64,000 nucleotides of DNA from MD308 sp051888795 (GTDB lineage: Bacteria; Bacillota; Clostridia; Lachnospirales; Lachnospiraceae), in NCBI GenBank assembly GCA_051888795.1, contig JBJFCD010000015.1, forward strand, positions 12,826-76,825, written 5' to 3'. The stretch's first letter is position 1, and every line of letters starts with the position of its first letter. This document shows positions 8,898 to 18,405 of this stretch, piece by piece. Both the position numbers and the translations under genes were made by a program. The notes below the pieces were generated by a model. That model was not told the origin of the DNA. It searched no databases and saw only the letters and a list, made by a program, of their open reading frames with translations.

Positions 8898-8916
8898 TAG
8901 AATTAATCGATTTTTC

Positions 8917-9699
8917 TTAATTTTCTTTTGGGAATTCGCCTTTATTAAAGGTAATTGTACTTCTGTCCTCAGAATAATTTTCCAGATGGAGTGTTCCTTT
9001 CTTATTTCCAAGTTTTTCCATGATAGGAGGAATCTGCGCAATCTTCTCCGCAGACACTGTACTTCCAAGGCTTACACACACTTTTTTTATATAAACATAT
9101 ATACGGTCATCTTTACAGACAATCTTTTTTATATTCATATCATATTTTTTCAACTCTTTTGTTGTTTCAAGGATTTCTTCAAAAAAAGCAGACTTTCCTT
9201 CTTTCAAAGGCTCATACAGATTAATACTGTCTGCCTGGATACCTTCTACACAGACAGCATCCTCAATCTTTTCATTTCCTTTTTTTACTACCAGCCCCTC
9301 TTTATCAAAATAAATATACTCTTTATTATTTAACACATACCCAATAATCTGCTTTTCTTCTACCGTCACTTCTACTGTCCACGGCGCCTTCAATGAAATT
9401 TTAACACTCTCGAAACACGGAAGAACCTGTCCACGACCAATCATATACTTCCCAAATATATATAATGAATTTACAGAATACTGGTCATCCTGGACCATCT
9501 GTACAATATCTTTATCAGAAGAATACTCATTTCCCGCCACTTCTATGGTTCTCACCCTGAAAAGCAAAAGAACCGAAAGGCAAATGATTGCAATTCCTAA
9601 AAGAATGACTGCAAGAGCATATAATCTGAGTCTCTTTTTCTTTCTTTTCTTCTTTTTTTTCGACTTCTTCTGTATTTCCTGATACCTTTCTCCTGTCAT
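8917..9699 (-). CDS. ftsQ: Cell division protein FtsQ/DivIB
   Basis: A 260-aa bitopic membrane protein. A very basic cytoplasmic tail (KKSKKKKKRKKKRLRL) precedes one membrane helix (residues ~27-47). Then comes the POTRA-type start of the extracytoplasmic part (FRVRTIEVAGNEYSSDKDIV) and the beta domain (PWTVEVTVEEKQIIGYV). It stabilises the divisome with FtsL and DivIC. The gene follows the SEDS gene in the usual dcw order. Confidence 0.9.
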   Translation of the reverse strand: MTGERYQEIQKKSKKKKKRKKKRLRLYALAVILLGIAIICLSVLLLFRVRTIEVAGNEYSSDKDIVQMVQDDQYSVNSLYIFGKYMIGRGQVLPCFESVKISLKAPWTVEVTVEEKQIIGYVLNNKEYIYFDKEGLVVKKGNEKIEDAVCVEGIQADSINLYEPLKEGKSAFFEEILETTKELKKYDMNIKKIVCKDDRIYVYIKKVCVSLGSTVSAEKIAQIPPIMEKLGNKKGTLHLENYSEDRSTITFNKGEFPKEN

Positions 9700-9769
9700 T
9701 ATCTATACTCCTTATTTTTTATACCAAAAAATGTCAACTAATCTTTCATTTCACATAACTGCTTTTCTA

Positions 9770-10846
9770 TCATATCATTCTTGATACACTTAATACAAGC
9801 CCCATTTCTATCAGAAGAAATACAACAGATGTACCTCCATAGCTGACAAAAGGCAGCGTGATCCCTGTATTTGGAATTGTGTTTGTCACAACTGCAATAT
9901 TTAAAATCACCTGTATCATCATATGAGCCATTGCGCCGGCAGCAATCAGTGCGCCAAACAAATCTTTTGCATTCGTCGCAATCACAAAGAAACGCCAGAT
10001 CAATATCAAAAACAAAATCAGTACAAACCCTGCTCCAAAAAGTCCCAGTTCTTCGCAGATAATGGAAAAAATCATATCATTTTGTGCTTCCGGAACAAAT
10101 CCCAGCTTTTGGACGCTCTGTCCAAGTCCTCTTCCAAACAGACCACCGGAACCGATAGCATACAAGCCCTGAAGCGTCTGATATCCCTTCTCAAATTTTT
10201 CCGGGTTTCTCCAGATTTCCAGTCGTTCCAGTCTATAGCTTTCCAATGCAAGAAATATAGTCATAAATCCTATTCCCAGTATTCCCATGACAACAAACTG
10301 TCCATACTTCGGACTTGCAACAAACACGAGGATCACAGCAATTCCCAAAATGATAATTGCGGTGCTCAAGTTGCTTGCTCCCACTAATCCCACAATTGGA
10401 AGAATCATGAGCATAACTTTTATGAGCGTGCGCATTTTCCCCATTTCTTTCACATTTTTGGTAACAATATGTGCCAGAAAGATAATCACTGCTACCTTTG
10501 CAAACTCTGAAGGCTGAAAAGAAAATGGGCCCAAAGACAACCATCTTTTGGACCCATTATATTCTTCTCCTACAAACAGCACACAAACCGCCAAAATGAT
10601 TGATGTGAGATATCCGAGCGCTGCCAGATGTCTCCACACATGGTAATCCATATTGGCGACAAAAAACATTCCCGCTATCCCAAGACAGGTAGCAAATGCC
10701 TGTTTTTTCAGGTAATAAAACGCGTCATGGAATTTCACCTCACCGTTATAGGTACTTGTACTGTATAAGATTATCAATCCAAATATCACTAATACAAACA
10801 GCGCGGTCAGAAGAGTAATATCATACTTTTTCTTTTTTGACTGCAA
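9770..10846 (-). CDS. ftsW: SEDS glycosyltransferase, FtsW/SpoVE type
   Basis: A 358-aa polytopic protein with about ten membrane helices. SEDS signatures are FQPSEFAKVAVIIFLAHI, IGSGGLFGRGLGQSVQKLGF and the C-terminal GITLPFVSYGGTSVVFLL. SEDS proteins polymerise lipid II into glycan together with a class B PBP. Its place between murD and ftsQ suggests the septal enzyme FtsW or its sporulation relative SpoVE; sequence alone does not separate them. A second SEDS gene is at 20356. Confidence 0.92.
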   Translation of the reverse strand: MQSKKKKYDITLLTALFVLVIFGLIILYSTSTYNGEVKFHDAFYYLKKQAFATCLGIAGMFFVANMDYHVWRHLAALGYLTSIILAVCVLFVGEEYNGSKRWLSLGPFSFQPSEFAKVAVIIFLAHIVTKNVKEMGKMRTLIKVMLMILPIVGLVGASNLSTAIIILGIAVILVFVASPKYGQFVVMGILGIGFMTIFLALESYRLERLEIWRNPEKFEKGYQTLQGLYAIGSGGLFGRGLGQSVQKLGFVPEAQNDMIFSIICEELGLFGAGFVLILFLILIWRFFVIATNAKDLFGALIAAGAMAHMMIQVILNIAVVTNTIPNTGITLPFVSYGGTSVVFLLIEMGLVLSVSRMI

Positions 10847-10860
10847 TTATCATGCACTCC

Positions 10861-12213
10861 TTATAAGGAATTTACAATCTCTTTAAATCTATCTCCGCGT
10901 ACTTCATAATTCGGGAACATACCCCAGCTTGCACATGCCGGCGAAAGCAAAACCGCATCCCCTTCTTTTGCAGTATTTGCCGCAAGGAGAACAGCTTCTT
11001 CAAATGTATCTACCAGTACATAATCATGAAATCCACACTTTTCAGCATCTTTTGCTATCTTCTCTTTTGTCTGTCCGAGAAGAACAAGCTTTTTAACTTT
11101 TCCGTCAAATGCACGGATCCATTCAACATAACTGGAATCTTTATCATAACCTCCGCCAATCAAAACTGTCGGACGGTTCATAGCCTGAATTCCCTTAATT
11201 GCCGCATCCGGATTGGTTCCTTTGGAATCATTATAAAATGCCACTCCGTTTTTTTCTGTCACAAATTCAATCCTGTGCTCGACACCTTTAAACTCTTTGA
11301 TCACTTTACGGATCACATCCATCGGCACTCCGTAGACCGCCGCCATGGCAATTGCTGCCATATAATTTTCATAATTATGAATTCCAAGAAGCTTCAATTC
11401 CTTTACATTGCACACAGTAACCTCATCCGGATTCCTGTAAATAATATTTCCATCTTCAAGGTAAATGCCTCTTTCTACTCTATGCGCACTGCTGAAATAT
11501 AGAACCTTTGCATTTACATTTTCTCCAAACTTTCTTGTACGCTCATCTTCATAATTCAAAATACAGTAATCGTCCTCTGTCTGATTCTTTGCTATATTTT
11601 TCTTCGCCTCAACATAAGCCTCCATCGTATGATGACGATTCAGATGATCTGGTGTAAAATTAAGTATTGCACTTACCTTCGGTCTGAAAGTAAGAATAGT
11701 CTCGAGCTGGAAACTGCTCATCTCCGCTACGGCAACAGACTTGTCCGTCATCTCGGCTGCCGCAACTGTATAAGGATTTCCGATATTTCCCACAACAAAC
11801 ACCTCATCCTTATAAGCGCTCATGATCTCACCCAGAAGTGTCGTTGTCGTCGTCTTTCCATTCGTTCCCGTAATGGCAAGCACATCTCCTTTGCCAAATG
11901 CATATGCAAGTTCAACCTCACCGGTAACAAGAACCCCTTTATCCCGCATTGCATTCACAACCGGAAGATCCGTTGGTACACCCGGACTTAAAATAGCTAT
12001 ATCAAGTTCTTCCAAAAGCTTTTCCGGGAAATCCCCAATGATAATCTCTGCTTTGGAATCCTTTTCAAGTTTTTTTCTCACGGAATCCTTATCAAGCTCT
12101 TTATTTCCATCATAGAGAACAACATCTGCCCCCTGATCTTCTAACAATTTCACTGCACCGATCCCACTGATCCCTGAACCAAATACAAGTACTTTTTTTC
12201 CTGCTACTTCCAT
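10861..12213 (-). CDS. murD: UDP-N-acetylmuramoylalanine--D-glutamate ligase
   Basis: A 450-aa Mur ligase that adds D-Glu to UDP-MurNAc-L-Ala in the cytoplasm. The N-terminal Rossmann part has VLVFGSGISGIGAVKLL, the ATP P-loop is AITGTNGKTTTTTLLGEI, and the ligase motifs FTPDHLNRHHTMEAY and EHRIEFVTEKNGVAFYNDSK follow. The C-terminal domain has VLLSPACASWGMF. It is separated from mraY by 9 bases. Confidence 0.97.
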   Translation of the reverse strand: MEVAGKKVLVFGSGISGIGAVKLLEDQGADVVLYDGNKELDKDSVRKKLEKDSKAEIIIGDFPEKLLEELDIAILSPGVPTDLPVVNAMRDKGVLVTGEVELAYAFGKGDVLAITGTNGKTTTTTLLGEIMSAYKDEVFVVGNIGNPYTVAAAEMTDKSVAVAEMSSFQLETILTFRPKVSAILNFTPDHLNRHHTMEAYVEAKKNIAKNQTEDDYCILNYEDERTRKFGENVNAKVLYFSSAHRVERGIYLEDGNIIYRNPDEVTVCNVKELKLLGIHNYENYMAAIAMAAVYGVPMDVIRKVIKEFKGVEHRIEFVTEKNGVAFYNDSKGTNPDAAIKGIQAMNRPTVLIGGGYDKDSSYVEWIRAFDGKVKKLVLLGQTKEKIAKDAEKCGFHDYVLVDTFEEAVLLAANTAKEGDAVLLSPACASWGMFPNYEVRGDRFKEIVNSL

Positions 12214-12222
12214 AATTTCCTC

Positions 12223-13179
12223 CTACATAGCCATAAGTGCAATCAGGCAAAGCAGTGCTGTTATAATAGAGAACACAGCAACTACTCTTGTCTCGGACCA
12301 TCCACATAACTCAAAGTGATGATGAATTGGCGCCATCTTAAAAATACGCTTACCACCGGTCTTTTTAAAATATGTTACCTGTATCATCACAGATAATACT
12401 TCTACCAGATATATCATTCCAACAATAATGATAAAAATCGGCATTTGCAGCATATAAGCCGTAGACGCCACAAATCCTCCGAGAGCCAGAGAACCGGTAT
12501 CCCCCATAAATACACTGGCAGGATAAACATTGAACAGAAGAAATCCCAGAAGAGCTCCTACCACTGCACATGTCACTGGCTCAATTCCACTTTTTGTACC
12601 AATCGCAACTACTGTAAAAAATGTTGCCACAAGTACAGTAACGCTGGAAGCGAGGCCATCCAGTCCATCCGTGAAATTCACTCCGTTTACTGTTCCGATC
12701 ACTGCGACAAAAAGAAGCGGAATAGCAAGCCATCCGATATCCAGATATTTTCCTCCTGAAAACGGAATCAGCATTGCCAGCGATACATCTGTAAACTTAA
12801 CAATGTAAAATGCAAAAATAGCTGTAACTACAATCTGAAGTGCCATTTTCTGTTTCGGATACAGACCGTCCGAGCGCTTCATAACAACCTTCAGATAATC
12901 ATCCAAAAATCCAATCAGTCCGAATCCCACCGTCACAAATAAAATAGGAATGATCTTCGGATAATCTTTTACATAAAATATGGAAGTGATCACTACACTC
13001 AGCAGGATAATAACACCACCCATTGTCGGAGTACCTGCTTTTTTCAAATGGGACTGCACACCTTCTTCTCTCTCTGTCTGCCCCATCTTCATCTTCCTTA
13101 AAATCGGAATAATCACCGGTCCCATGATCACACTCAGCGCAAACGAAATCAAAACCGGCATAAAAACTGTATAATCCAT
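12223..13179 (-). CDS. mraY: Phospho-N-acetylmuramoyl-pentapeptide-transferase
   Basis: A 318-aa polytopic enzyme that makes lipid I on the inner membrane face. Motifs include KKAGTPTMGGVIIL, GFLDDYLKV with the catalytic Asp pair, VNFTDGLDGLASS, VFMGDTGSLALGG and the C-terminal PIHHHFELCGW. The length is normal for Firmicutes. murE and murF, its usual neighbours, are absent here. Confidence 0.97.
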   Translation of the reverse strand: MDYTVFMPVLISFALSVIMGPVIIPILRKMKMGQTEREEGVQSHLKKAGTPTMGGVIILLSVVITSIFYVKDYPKIIPILFVTVGFGLIGFLDDYLKVVMKRSDGLYPKQKMALQIVVTAIFAFYIVKFTDVSLAMLIPFSGGKYLDIGWLAIPLLFVAVIGTVNGVNFTDGLDGLASSVTVLVATFFTVVAIGTKSGIEPVTCAVVGALLGFLLFNVYPASVFMGDTGSLALGGFVASTAYMLQMPIFIIIVGMIYLVEVLSVMIQVTYFKKTGGKRIFKMAPIHHHFELCGWSETRVVAVFSIITALLCLIALMAM

Positions 13180-13242
13180 ACCACACCTCTTTATCTCTTT
13201 TGTTAGTTTTTCTATCTCAGCTTAAATAGTATACTGCATTTC

Positions 13243-14961
13243 TCATTGTTTTTCAATGCCAAGATAGGGTAATACATTTTCAAAAATGTTTCCTATTACA
13301 GGCGCAGCAATCGTTCCTCCATAATAAACTCCTTTCGGATTATAAATGATACACATTCCCAACACCTGTGGGTCATCGGCAGGTGCAAATCCTATAAAAG
13401 AGGAAATATATTTATTTGCACTTCTCGGAAGTGTCTGCGAAGTAGCCGTCTTTCCTCCTATGTGGTATCCTTCTACATAAGCATTTTTCCCCGACCCTTC
13501 TGATACTACACTTTCCAAAAGCATCTGCATTGTCTCTGACGTTTTTTCCGACACGATTCTTTTTTTCGGTTTATAATCAAACTTTTCTATTTCTTTTCCA
13601 TCTGCATCCAATACTCTGATTCCAAAATGAGGAGTAATTCTTTTTCCTCCGTTCACCAGCGAACTTACTGTCGATGCCAGTTGTATCGGCGTAATCTGAA
13701 AAGACTGGCCAAAACTCATAGTCGCAAGTTCTACCTGGCCTACGTTTTCTTTTTTATGTGTGATAGTACCGGCTTCACCCGGGAGATCAACACCTGTAAG
13801 TCCCATAAGTCCAAACTGCTCAAAATATTTATAAAAATCATCTACTCCAAGCCGAAGACCAAGTTCAATAAATACAGGATTACAGGAATTCTGGATTCCC
13901 TGTACAAATGTCTCTGTCCCATGTCCTCCCACTTTATGACATCGGATTTTTCTGTCTTCTACAATTCTGTATCCGGGGCAGTGAAACGTATCATCAAGCT
14001 TTACTTTTCCTGCTTCCAGACAGGCCGATGCAGTAAATATCTTAAATGTAGATCCTGGTTCATACGTATCATTGATACATCCGTTTCTCCACATCTGATT
14101 TAATGCATCCTGCTTTTCTTCATCAGAAAGATTTTCTTCCCCGGTATTTAAAGTAAAAGGATCATTCAGATTAAACTCCGGAACATTTACCATGGCAAGT
14201 ATTTCCCCATTCTGAGGATTCATAAGAATGATTCCTACTTTATCCGCCTGCTTTTCTTCCATCACTTTTTCTGCCATCTGCTGTGCATACATCTGTATAT
14301 TATAATCCAGACTGATCTGAAGTGTATTCCCTGCAACCGGCTCAATACGTTCTTCTGCCACACCTTCAAGTTCAATTCCTCTGGCATCCGTAGTGGTAAG
14401 TATTGTCCCATTTTTTCCTTTCAGATACTCTTCATATTTCACTTCAAGCCCTATGATCCCCTGATTATCCCCTCCGGTAAATCCAAGAACTTTTGAAGCC
14501 AGCTCCTGATAAGGATAATAACGCTTGAAATCTTCATCCACTTTTACACCGTCCAGCTCCAGATCCCGGATACGGTCCCCTGTCGCTTTGTCTACATTCG
14601 TCTTTATTCTTTCCATTGAAGAAACTTTTTCAACCTTTTTTTGCACCTGGCTTTCATCCATCTCAAGCTCTCTTGAAAGCTCTGAAATTACTTTTTCAGC
14701 ATCTTTAATCTGACTGTGGATCACAGAAATAGTGCAGACTGTTTTGTTTGTGGCAAGTACAGTTCCTTTTATATCAATGATCTCTCCTCTTGCCGCTTTG
14801 ATTTCTCTTTCTCTTTCATGAAGAGCCTCTGCCTTTTCCTGATAATATTCCGCATCAAAAACCATAAGATAAATAAGTCTTCCGACAAGCCCGAGTATGA
14901 TCACAACTGCACAGATAAAAACAACAAGAATCTTCTTCCGGTTATATGTTTTATTTTTCAT
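13243..14961 (-). CDS. Class B penicillin-binding protein (FtsI/SpoVD-like) with KTA in place of KTG
   Basis: A 572-aa transpeptidase with an N-terminal membrane anchor (ILVVFICAVVIILGLVGRLI), a dimerisation/pedestal region (~40-230) and a transpeptidase domain. The SxxK serine is in EPGSTFKIFTASA and the SxN in QNSCNPVFIE. The third box reads GGKTATSQT, so KTG is KTA (residues 504-506). The upstream PBP keeps KTG. The gene starts right after a strong hairpin that holds its only ribosome site. No PASTA domain is seen. It may be a specialised, for example sporulation, PBP or have altered activity. Confidence 0.88.
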   Translation of the reverse strand: MKNKTYNRKKILVVFICAVVIILGLVGRLIYLMVFDAEYYQEKAEALHEREREIKAARGEIIDIKGTVLATNKTVCTISVIHSQIKDAEKVISELSRELEMDESQVQKKVEKVSSMERIKTNVDKATGDRIRDLELDGVKVDEDFKRYYPYQELASKVLGFTGGDNQGIIGLEVKYEEYLKGKNGTILTTTDARGIELEGVAEERIEPVAGNTLQISLDYNIQMYAQQMAEKVMEEKQADKVGIILMNPQNGEILAMVNVPEFNLNDPFTLNTGEENLSDEEKQDALNQMWRNGCINDTYEPGSTFKIFTASACLEAGKVKLDDTFHCPGYRIVEDRKIRCHKVGGHGTETFVQGIQNSCNPVFIELGLRLGVDDFYKYFEQFGLMGLTGVDLPGEAGTITHKKENVGQVELATMSFGQSFQITPIQLASTVSSLVNGGKRITPHFGIRVLDADGKEIEKFDYKPKKRIVSEKTSETMQMLLESVVSEGSGKNAYVEGYHIGGKTATSQTLPRSANKYISSFIGFAPADDPQVLGMCIIYNPKGVYYGGTIAAPVIGNIFENVLPYLGIEKQ

Positions 14962-15012
14962 AAAAAACCTCGCAAAAGCTTTTCTATAATTTATTAAAGC
15001 TTTTACGAGGTT
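14962..15012 (-). terminator. Attenuator-like hairpin between two PBP genes, overlapping a ribosome site
   Basis: On the minus strand AACCTCGTAAAAGCTTT pairs with AAAGCTTTTGCGAGGTT (plus-strand arms 14996-15012 and 14966-14982; 17 bp, one G-U) and is followed by TTTT and at once by the ATG at 14961. The only plausible ribosome site (GCGAGG) is in the 3' arm, so the structure could both stop transcription and mask translation of the downstream PBP. Confidence 0.75.
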
Positions 15013-15031
15013 ATTCTTTTCTTCCTCTTAT

Positions 15032-16885
15032 TTAGTTACTTTTTTCCTGCTCTGTTGACTTTTCCACGCCTAAATATGGGAAAATCTCTTTCATGATCTT
15101 TGATGCCATCTCTGTAGCAAAACCACTGTTTGCCTGTTGCTCAGCATTCGGCTCATCAATGACAACATATACCACAACCTGTGGATTATCCTGAGGTGCA
15201 TATCCAATAAAAGATACCAGATATTTTCCATTGCCACGAGGAAGCTTTTCTGCAGTACCAGTCTTACCTCCAACATCATATCCTTTTACAGCAGCAGAAG
15301 AACCTGTTCCTTCTGCTACAACACCTCTCATATAGTCTTTGATAATCTCACTGGTTTCTTTCGAAATAGTGCGCCTTACCAGAACCGGATCCTTATTATC
15401 TGTCACATTTCCATTTTCATCCTGAATCTGCTTTACAACATGTGGTTTATAATAATCCCCGCCATTTATGAGAGAACAAAATCCTGCTGCAAGCTGCGTC
15501 ATGGTAACATTAAAGTTCTGTCCGAAAGCGTTAGTTGCAAGGCTGGCTGCATCCATATTTTCCTCTGTGTATAGAAGTCCTTCTGTAGATGCTTCTCCGG
15601 GAAGGTCAATTCCGGTATATTCACCAAATCCAAATAACCTCTGATATCTGCAAAACTCCTCTTTTCCAATACTCTGCCCTATCTTCATAAGTGCTACGTT
15701 ACAGGAATTTTCAAGTGAACGTTTCAGGCTCTGAACACCATGTCCACTTCTCGCACTGCAATGAATATCGTGATCACCTACATGAAGTACACCGCCACAG
15801 TCATAAGTCTCATCTCCGGTGAGCACTCCTGTCTCAAGACCTGCCGCAATCGTAAACGGTTTGATCGTAGAACCAGGTTCGTAAGTTCCACTGACGCAAA
15901 AATTATTCCACAGCTCATTAAGCTTCTCAATCTTTTCATCGGAAGACATTGCTTCAATCTCACTTTCGGAATAATAGTCAGAGAGATCTCTGGGATTATT
16001 AAGATCATAATTTGGATAAGAAGCCTCTGCAAGGATCTCTCCATTCTGCGGATTCATAACAACGACTGCGGTATTTTTACTTCCCTCACCTTTTCTGGCC
16101 GTATTTTTATGTTCCTCATTAAATTCAAGAATATACTTTTCGACAATACTCTGTACCTGAACATCAATCGTAGACACAACTGTACTACCGTTCTCCGGTT
16201 CTTTTACGGTTCTCTCAACAGAAGAAGTGTCATCGAGATAACCATACTCTCTTCCATCCGTACCATTAAGAATCGAATTGTAAGAAGCCTCTATCCCATT
16301 GCTTCCTACATTTCCATCGACAGTAAATCCTATCACATCACTCGCAAGCGAATTGTATGGATATTTACGTATATAATCTTCTTCCAGCCATACTCCATTC
16401 ACATTCGGATAATTCTCATCATCTTCATCAATTTTTTTAAATTCCTGCGCAGTCTTATAATCTACACCTTTTTTCAGAATAATATATCTTCCGGAAGGAT
16501 TGTCCTCAAGCGCTTTTCGTATCTCACTTTCTTCAATTTCAAAGCAGGAAGTCAGCACCTCAATCGTAGGCTCTACATACTTCTTATCACTACTTAACAT
16601 TACCTTCGCATCCAGAATCACATTGTAGATACGTTCACTTGTAGCAATTTTTGTTCCATTACGATCTACGATATCCCCTCGCTTGAACGGAATAGTACGA
16701 CTGTCAAACTGCTGTTGGTCTAACACCACTTTTGTATATTTATCACCGCTTGCAGCATTAATATAGGTAATCCTTAAAACAAGGAAAACAAAAGCCAGTA
16801 CAATTGCCACAAAGAGCATGACCAGCTTTTTTTGCATTAACCTGCTAAACTTTCTTCTAAACACTTTTTTTCTTTGCTTTGCCAT
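15032..16885 (-). CDS. Class B penicillin-binding protein (FtsI/SpoVD-like)
   Basis: A 617-aa bitopic transpeptidase. A basic N-terminus and one helix (LVMLFVAIVLAFVFLVLRI) precede the pedestal region. All three catalytic boxes are present: STIK in YEPGSTIKPFTIAAG, SCN in LENSCNVALMKIG, and KTG in VGGKTGTAEKLPRGNG. No C-terminal PASTA repeats. It follows ftsL in the dcw order and is the best candidate for the septal PBP (FtsI/PbpB) working with FtsW. A strong hairpin follows the stop codon. Confidence 0.92.
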   Translation of the reverse strand: MAKQRKKVFRRKFSRLMQKKLVMLFVAIVLAFVFLVLRITYINAASGDKYTKVVLDQQQFDSRTIPFKRGDIVDRNGTKIATSERIYNVILDAKVMLSSDKKYVEPTIEVLTSCFEIEESEIRKALEDNPSGRYIILKKGVDYKTAQEFKKIDEDDENYPNVNGVWLEEDYIRKYPYNSLASDVIGFTVDGNVGSNGIEASYNSILNGTDGREYGYLDDTSSVERTVKEPENGSTVVSTIDVQVQSIVEKYILEFNEEHKNTARKGEGSKNTAVVVMNPQNGEILAEASYPNYDLNNPRDLSDYYSESEIEAMSSDEKIEKLNELWNNFCVSGTYEPGSTIKPFTIAAGLETGVLTGDETYDCGGVLHVGDHDIHCSARSGHGVQSLKRSLENSCNVALMKIGQSIGKEEFCRYQRLFGFGEYTGIDLPGEASTEGLLYTEENMDAASLATNAFGQNFNVTMTQLAAGFCSLINGGDYYKPHVVKQIQDENGNVTDNKDPVLVRRTISKETSEIIKDYMRGVVAEGTGSSAAVKGYDVGGKTGTAEKLPRGNGKYLVSFIGYAPQDNPQVVVYVVIDEPNAEQQANSGFATEMASKIMKEIFPYLGVEKSTEQEKSN

Positions 16886-16899
16886 ATAATATCACCTGA

Positions 16900-17424
16900 T
16901 TATTTTTTATCTGACTGGGCAAGCACACCATCCTCCGGAATGTCTTCATACTGTTTTACATAATCTGACGAAGGACTTTGATACTCAACAACCTGATCAG
17001 AAGAAGCATATACCATTCCCAGCTCCTTCTGTGCTTTTTCTCTTATTTCATCCAGGTTTACAGAATCCATCACTGCATTATATCTGGTATTATTTTCTTC
17101 TTTCATATCTGCCAGCTCTTTTTGCATAGCTGTAATATTCTTTGAGCGACTGGTAAGCTTAGACTGAAGCTGTATATAATTCACGCACACAACCAATGCA
17201 AGAATCGCTGCAATCCCTAAGAACACAACATATCCCTGATTCACACGTAATGCTTTTCTGCGGTTTCTTTTTACCTGATGACTTACTTTCTTCTGAGGTT
17301 TGCTTACGCGTTTTTTGGGCTCATTCGCTGGTTTCGGAACAGCGTTTCCATATACATACATCGGTTCCTGTCCTGCTCTGTAATAATTTTCTCTTGTCTT
17401 TGCTGATGTATGTCTTGCTGCCAT
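16900..17424 (-). CDS. ftsL: FtsL-like division protein
   Basis: A 174-aa bitopic protein. A basic cytoplasmic part (to ~65) is followed by one helix (YVVFLGIAAILALVVCVNYI) and an extracellular coiled coil (LQSKLTSRSKNITAMQKELA) with a short conserved tail (LDEIREKAQKELGMVYAS). This is the FtsL/DivIC architecture. Position between rsmH and the first PBP gene supports FtsL; sequence identity in this family is always low. Confidence 0.85.
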   Translation of the reverse strand: MAARHTSAKTRENYYRAGQEPMYVYGNAVPKPANEPKKRVSKPQKKVSHQVKRNRRKALRVNQGYVVFLGIAAILALVVCVNYIQLQSKLTSRSKNITAMQKELADMKEENNTRYNAVMDSVNLDEIREKAQKELGMVYASSDQVVEYQSPSSDYVKQYEDIPEDGVLAQSDKK

Positions 17425-17458
17425 GTACGCTCACCCCTTTCATTAAATATGATTTAAA

Positions 17459-18394
17459 TTATTTCCGTTCAAAAATACGAAGTTTCGCACTTTTGGAACG
17501 GCTGTTATACTCCATCTCCTCTGCGCTTGGCAGAATAGGTTTTTTCGTAACAATTCTCCCCTTTGATACTTTTCCACATACACACACCGGGAAATCACTT
17601 GGACATGTGCACGGATTCTCATTTTTTCTAAATGCACTTTTTACTATCCTGTCCTCCAGTGAATGGAAAGTAATAATGCAGAGTCTTCCACCTGGATTTA
17701 ATATTTCAATCATGTCGTCCAGCGAATCCCTTAATACATCCAATTCTCTGTTCAGTTCAATACGAATAGCCTGGAATGTCCTCTTTGCGGGATGTCCAGA
17801 CTTTTTCTGATATTTCATCGGTATTGACTGTCTTATGATCTCAGACAATTCTCCTGTTGTCTCAATGGGACTTTTACCGCGCGCATTCACAATATGTTTG
17901 GCAATATTCTTTGCAAATTTGTCCTCTCCATAATCCCTGATCACGCGGTAAAGTTCCATCTCACTATAGTCATTGACGATGTCTCTGGCCGTCATTTTCT
18001 GACGTGTATCCATCCTCATATCCAGAGGTGCATCTTCGCGATAGGAGAATCCACGTTCTGCCGTATCTAACTGATATGATGATACGCCCAGATCGAGCAC
18101 GATCCCATCGACTTTGTCAATGCCTATCTCATGGAGCAGCGACTTCATATCACAATAGTTGCTCCTCACTATAGTGACTTTCTCCCCGAAGTCTTTTAAA
18201 CGGATGCCTGCAGCCTGAATCGCTGCTTCATCCTGGTCTATTCCTACAATACTCCCCTTGTCACCTAAACGTTTACATACTTCGTAGGCATGTCCCCCTC
18301 CCCCGAGGGTTCCGTCTACGTAGATACCGTCTGGTTTAATGTCTAATCCGTCAATTGTTTCATTAAGTAATACTGACTTATGCGCAAATTCCAT
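17459..18394 (-). CDS. rsmH: 16S rRNA (cytosine-1402-N4)-methyltransferase
   Basis: A 311-aa SAM-dependent methyltransferase. The SAM site is YVDGTLGGGGHAYEV near residue 30; further motifs are IGIDQDEAAIQAA, LDLGVSSYQLD, RGFSYREDAPLDMRMD and the C-terminal ITFHSLEDRIVK. It modifies C1402 of 16S rRNA near the P-site. It lies 11 bases downstream of mraZ. Confidence 0.97.
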   Translation of the reverse strand: MEFAHKSVLLNETIDGLDIKPDGIYVDGTLGGGGHAYEVCKRLGDKGSIVGIDQDEAAIQAAGIRLKDFGEKVTIVRSNYCDMKSLLHEIGIDKVDGIVLDLGVSSYQLDTAERGFSYREDAPLDMRMDTRQKMTARDIVNDYSEMELYRVIRDYGEDKFAKNIAKHIVNARGKSPIETTGELSEIIRQSIPMKYQKKSGHPAKRTFQAIRIELNRELDVLRDSLDDMIEILNPGGRLCIITFHSLEDRIVKSAFRKNENPCTCPSDFPVCVCGKVSKGRIVTKKPILPSAEEMEYNSRSKSAKLRIFERK

Positions 18395-18405
18395 ATCTTC
18401 TCCCT

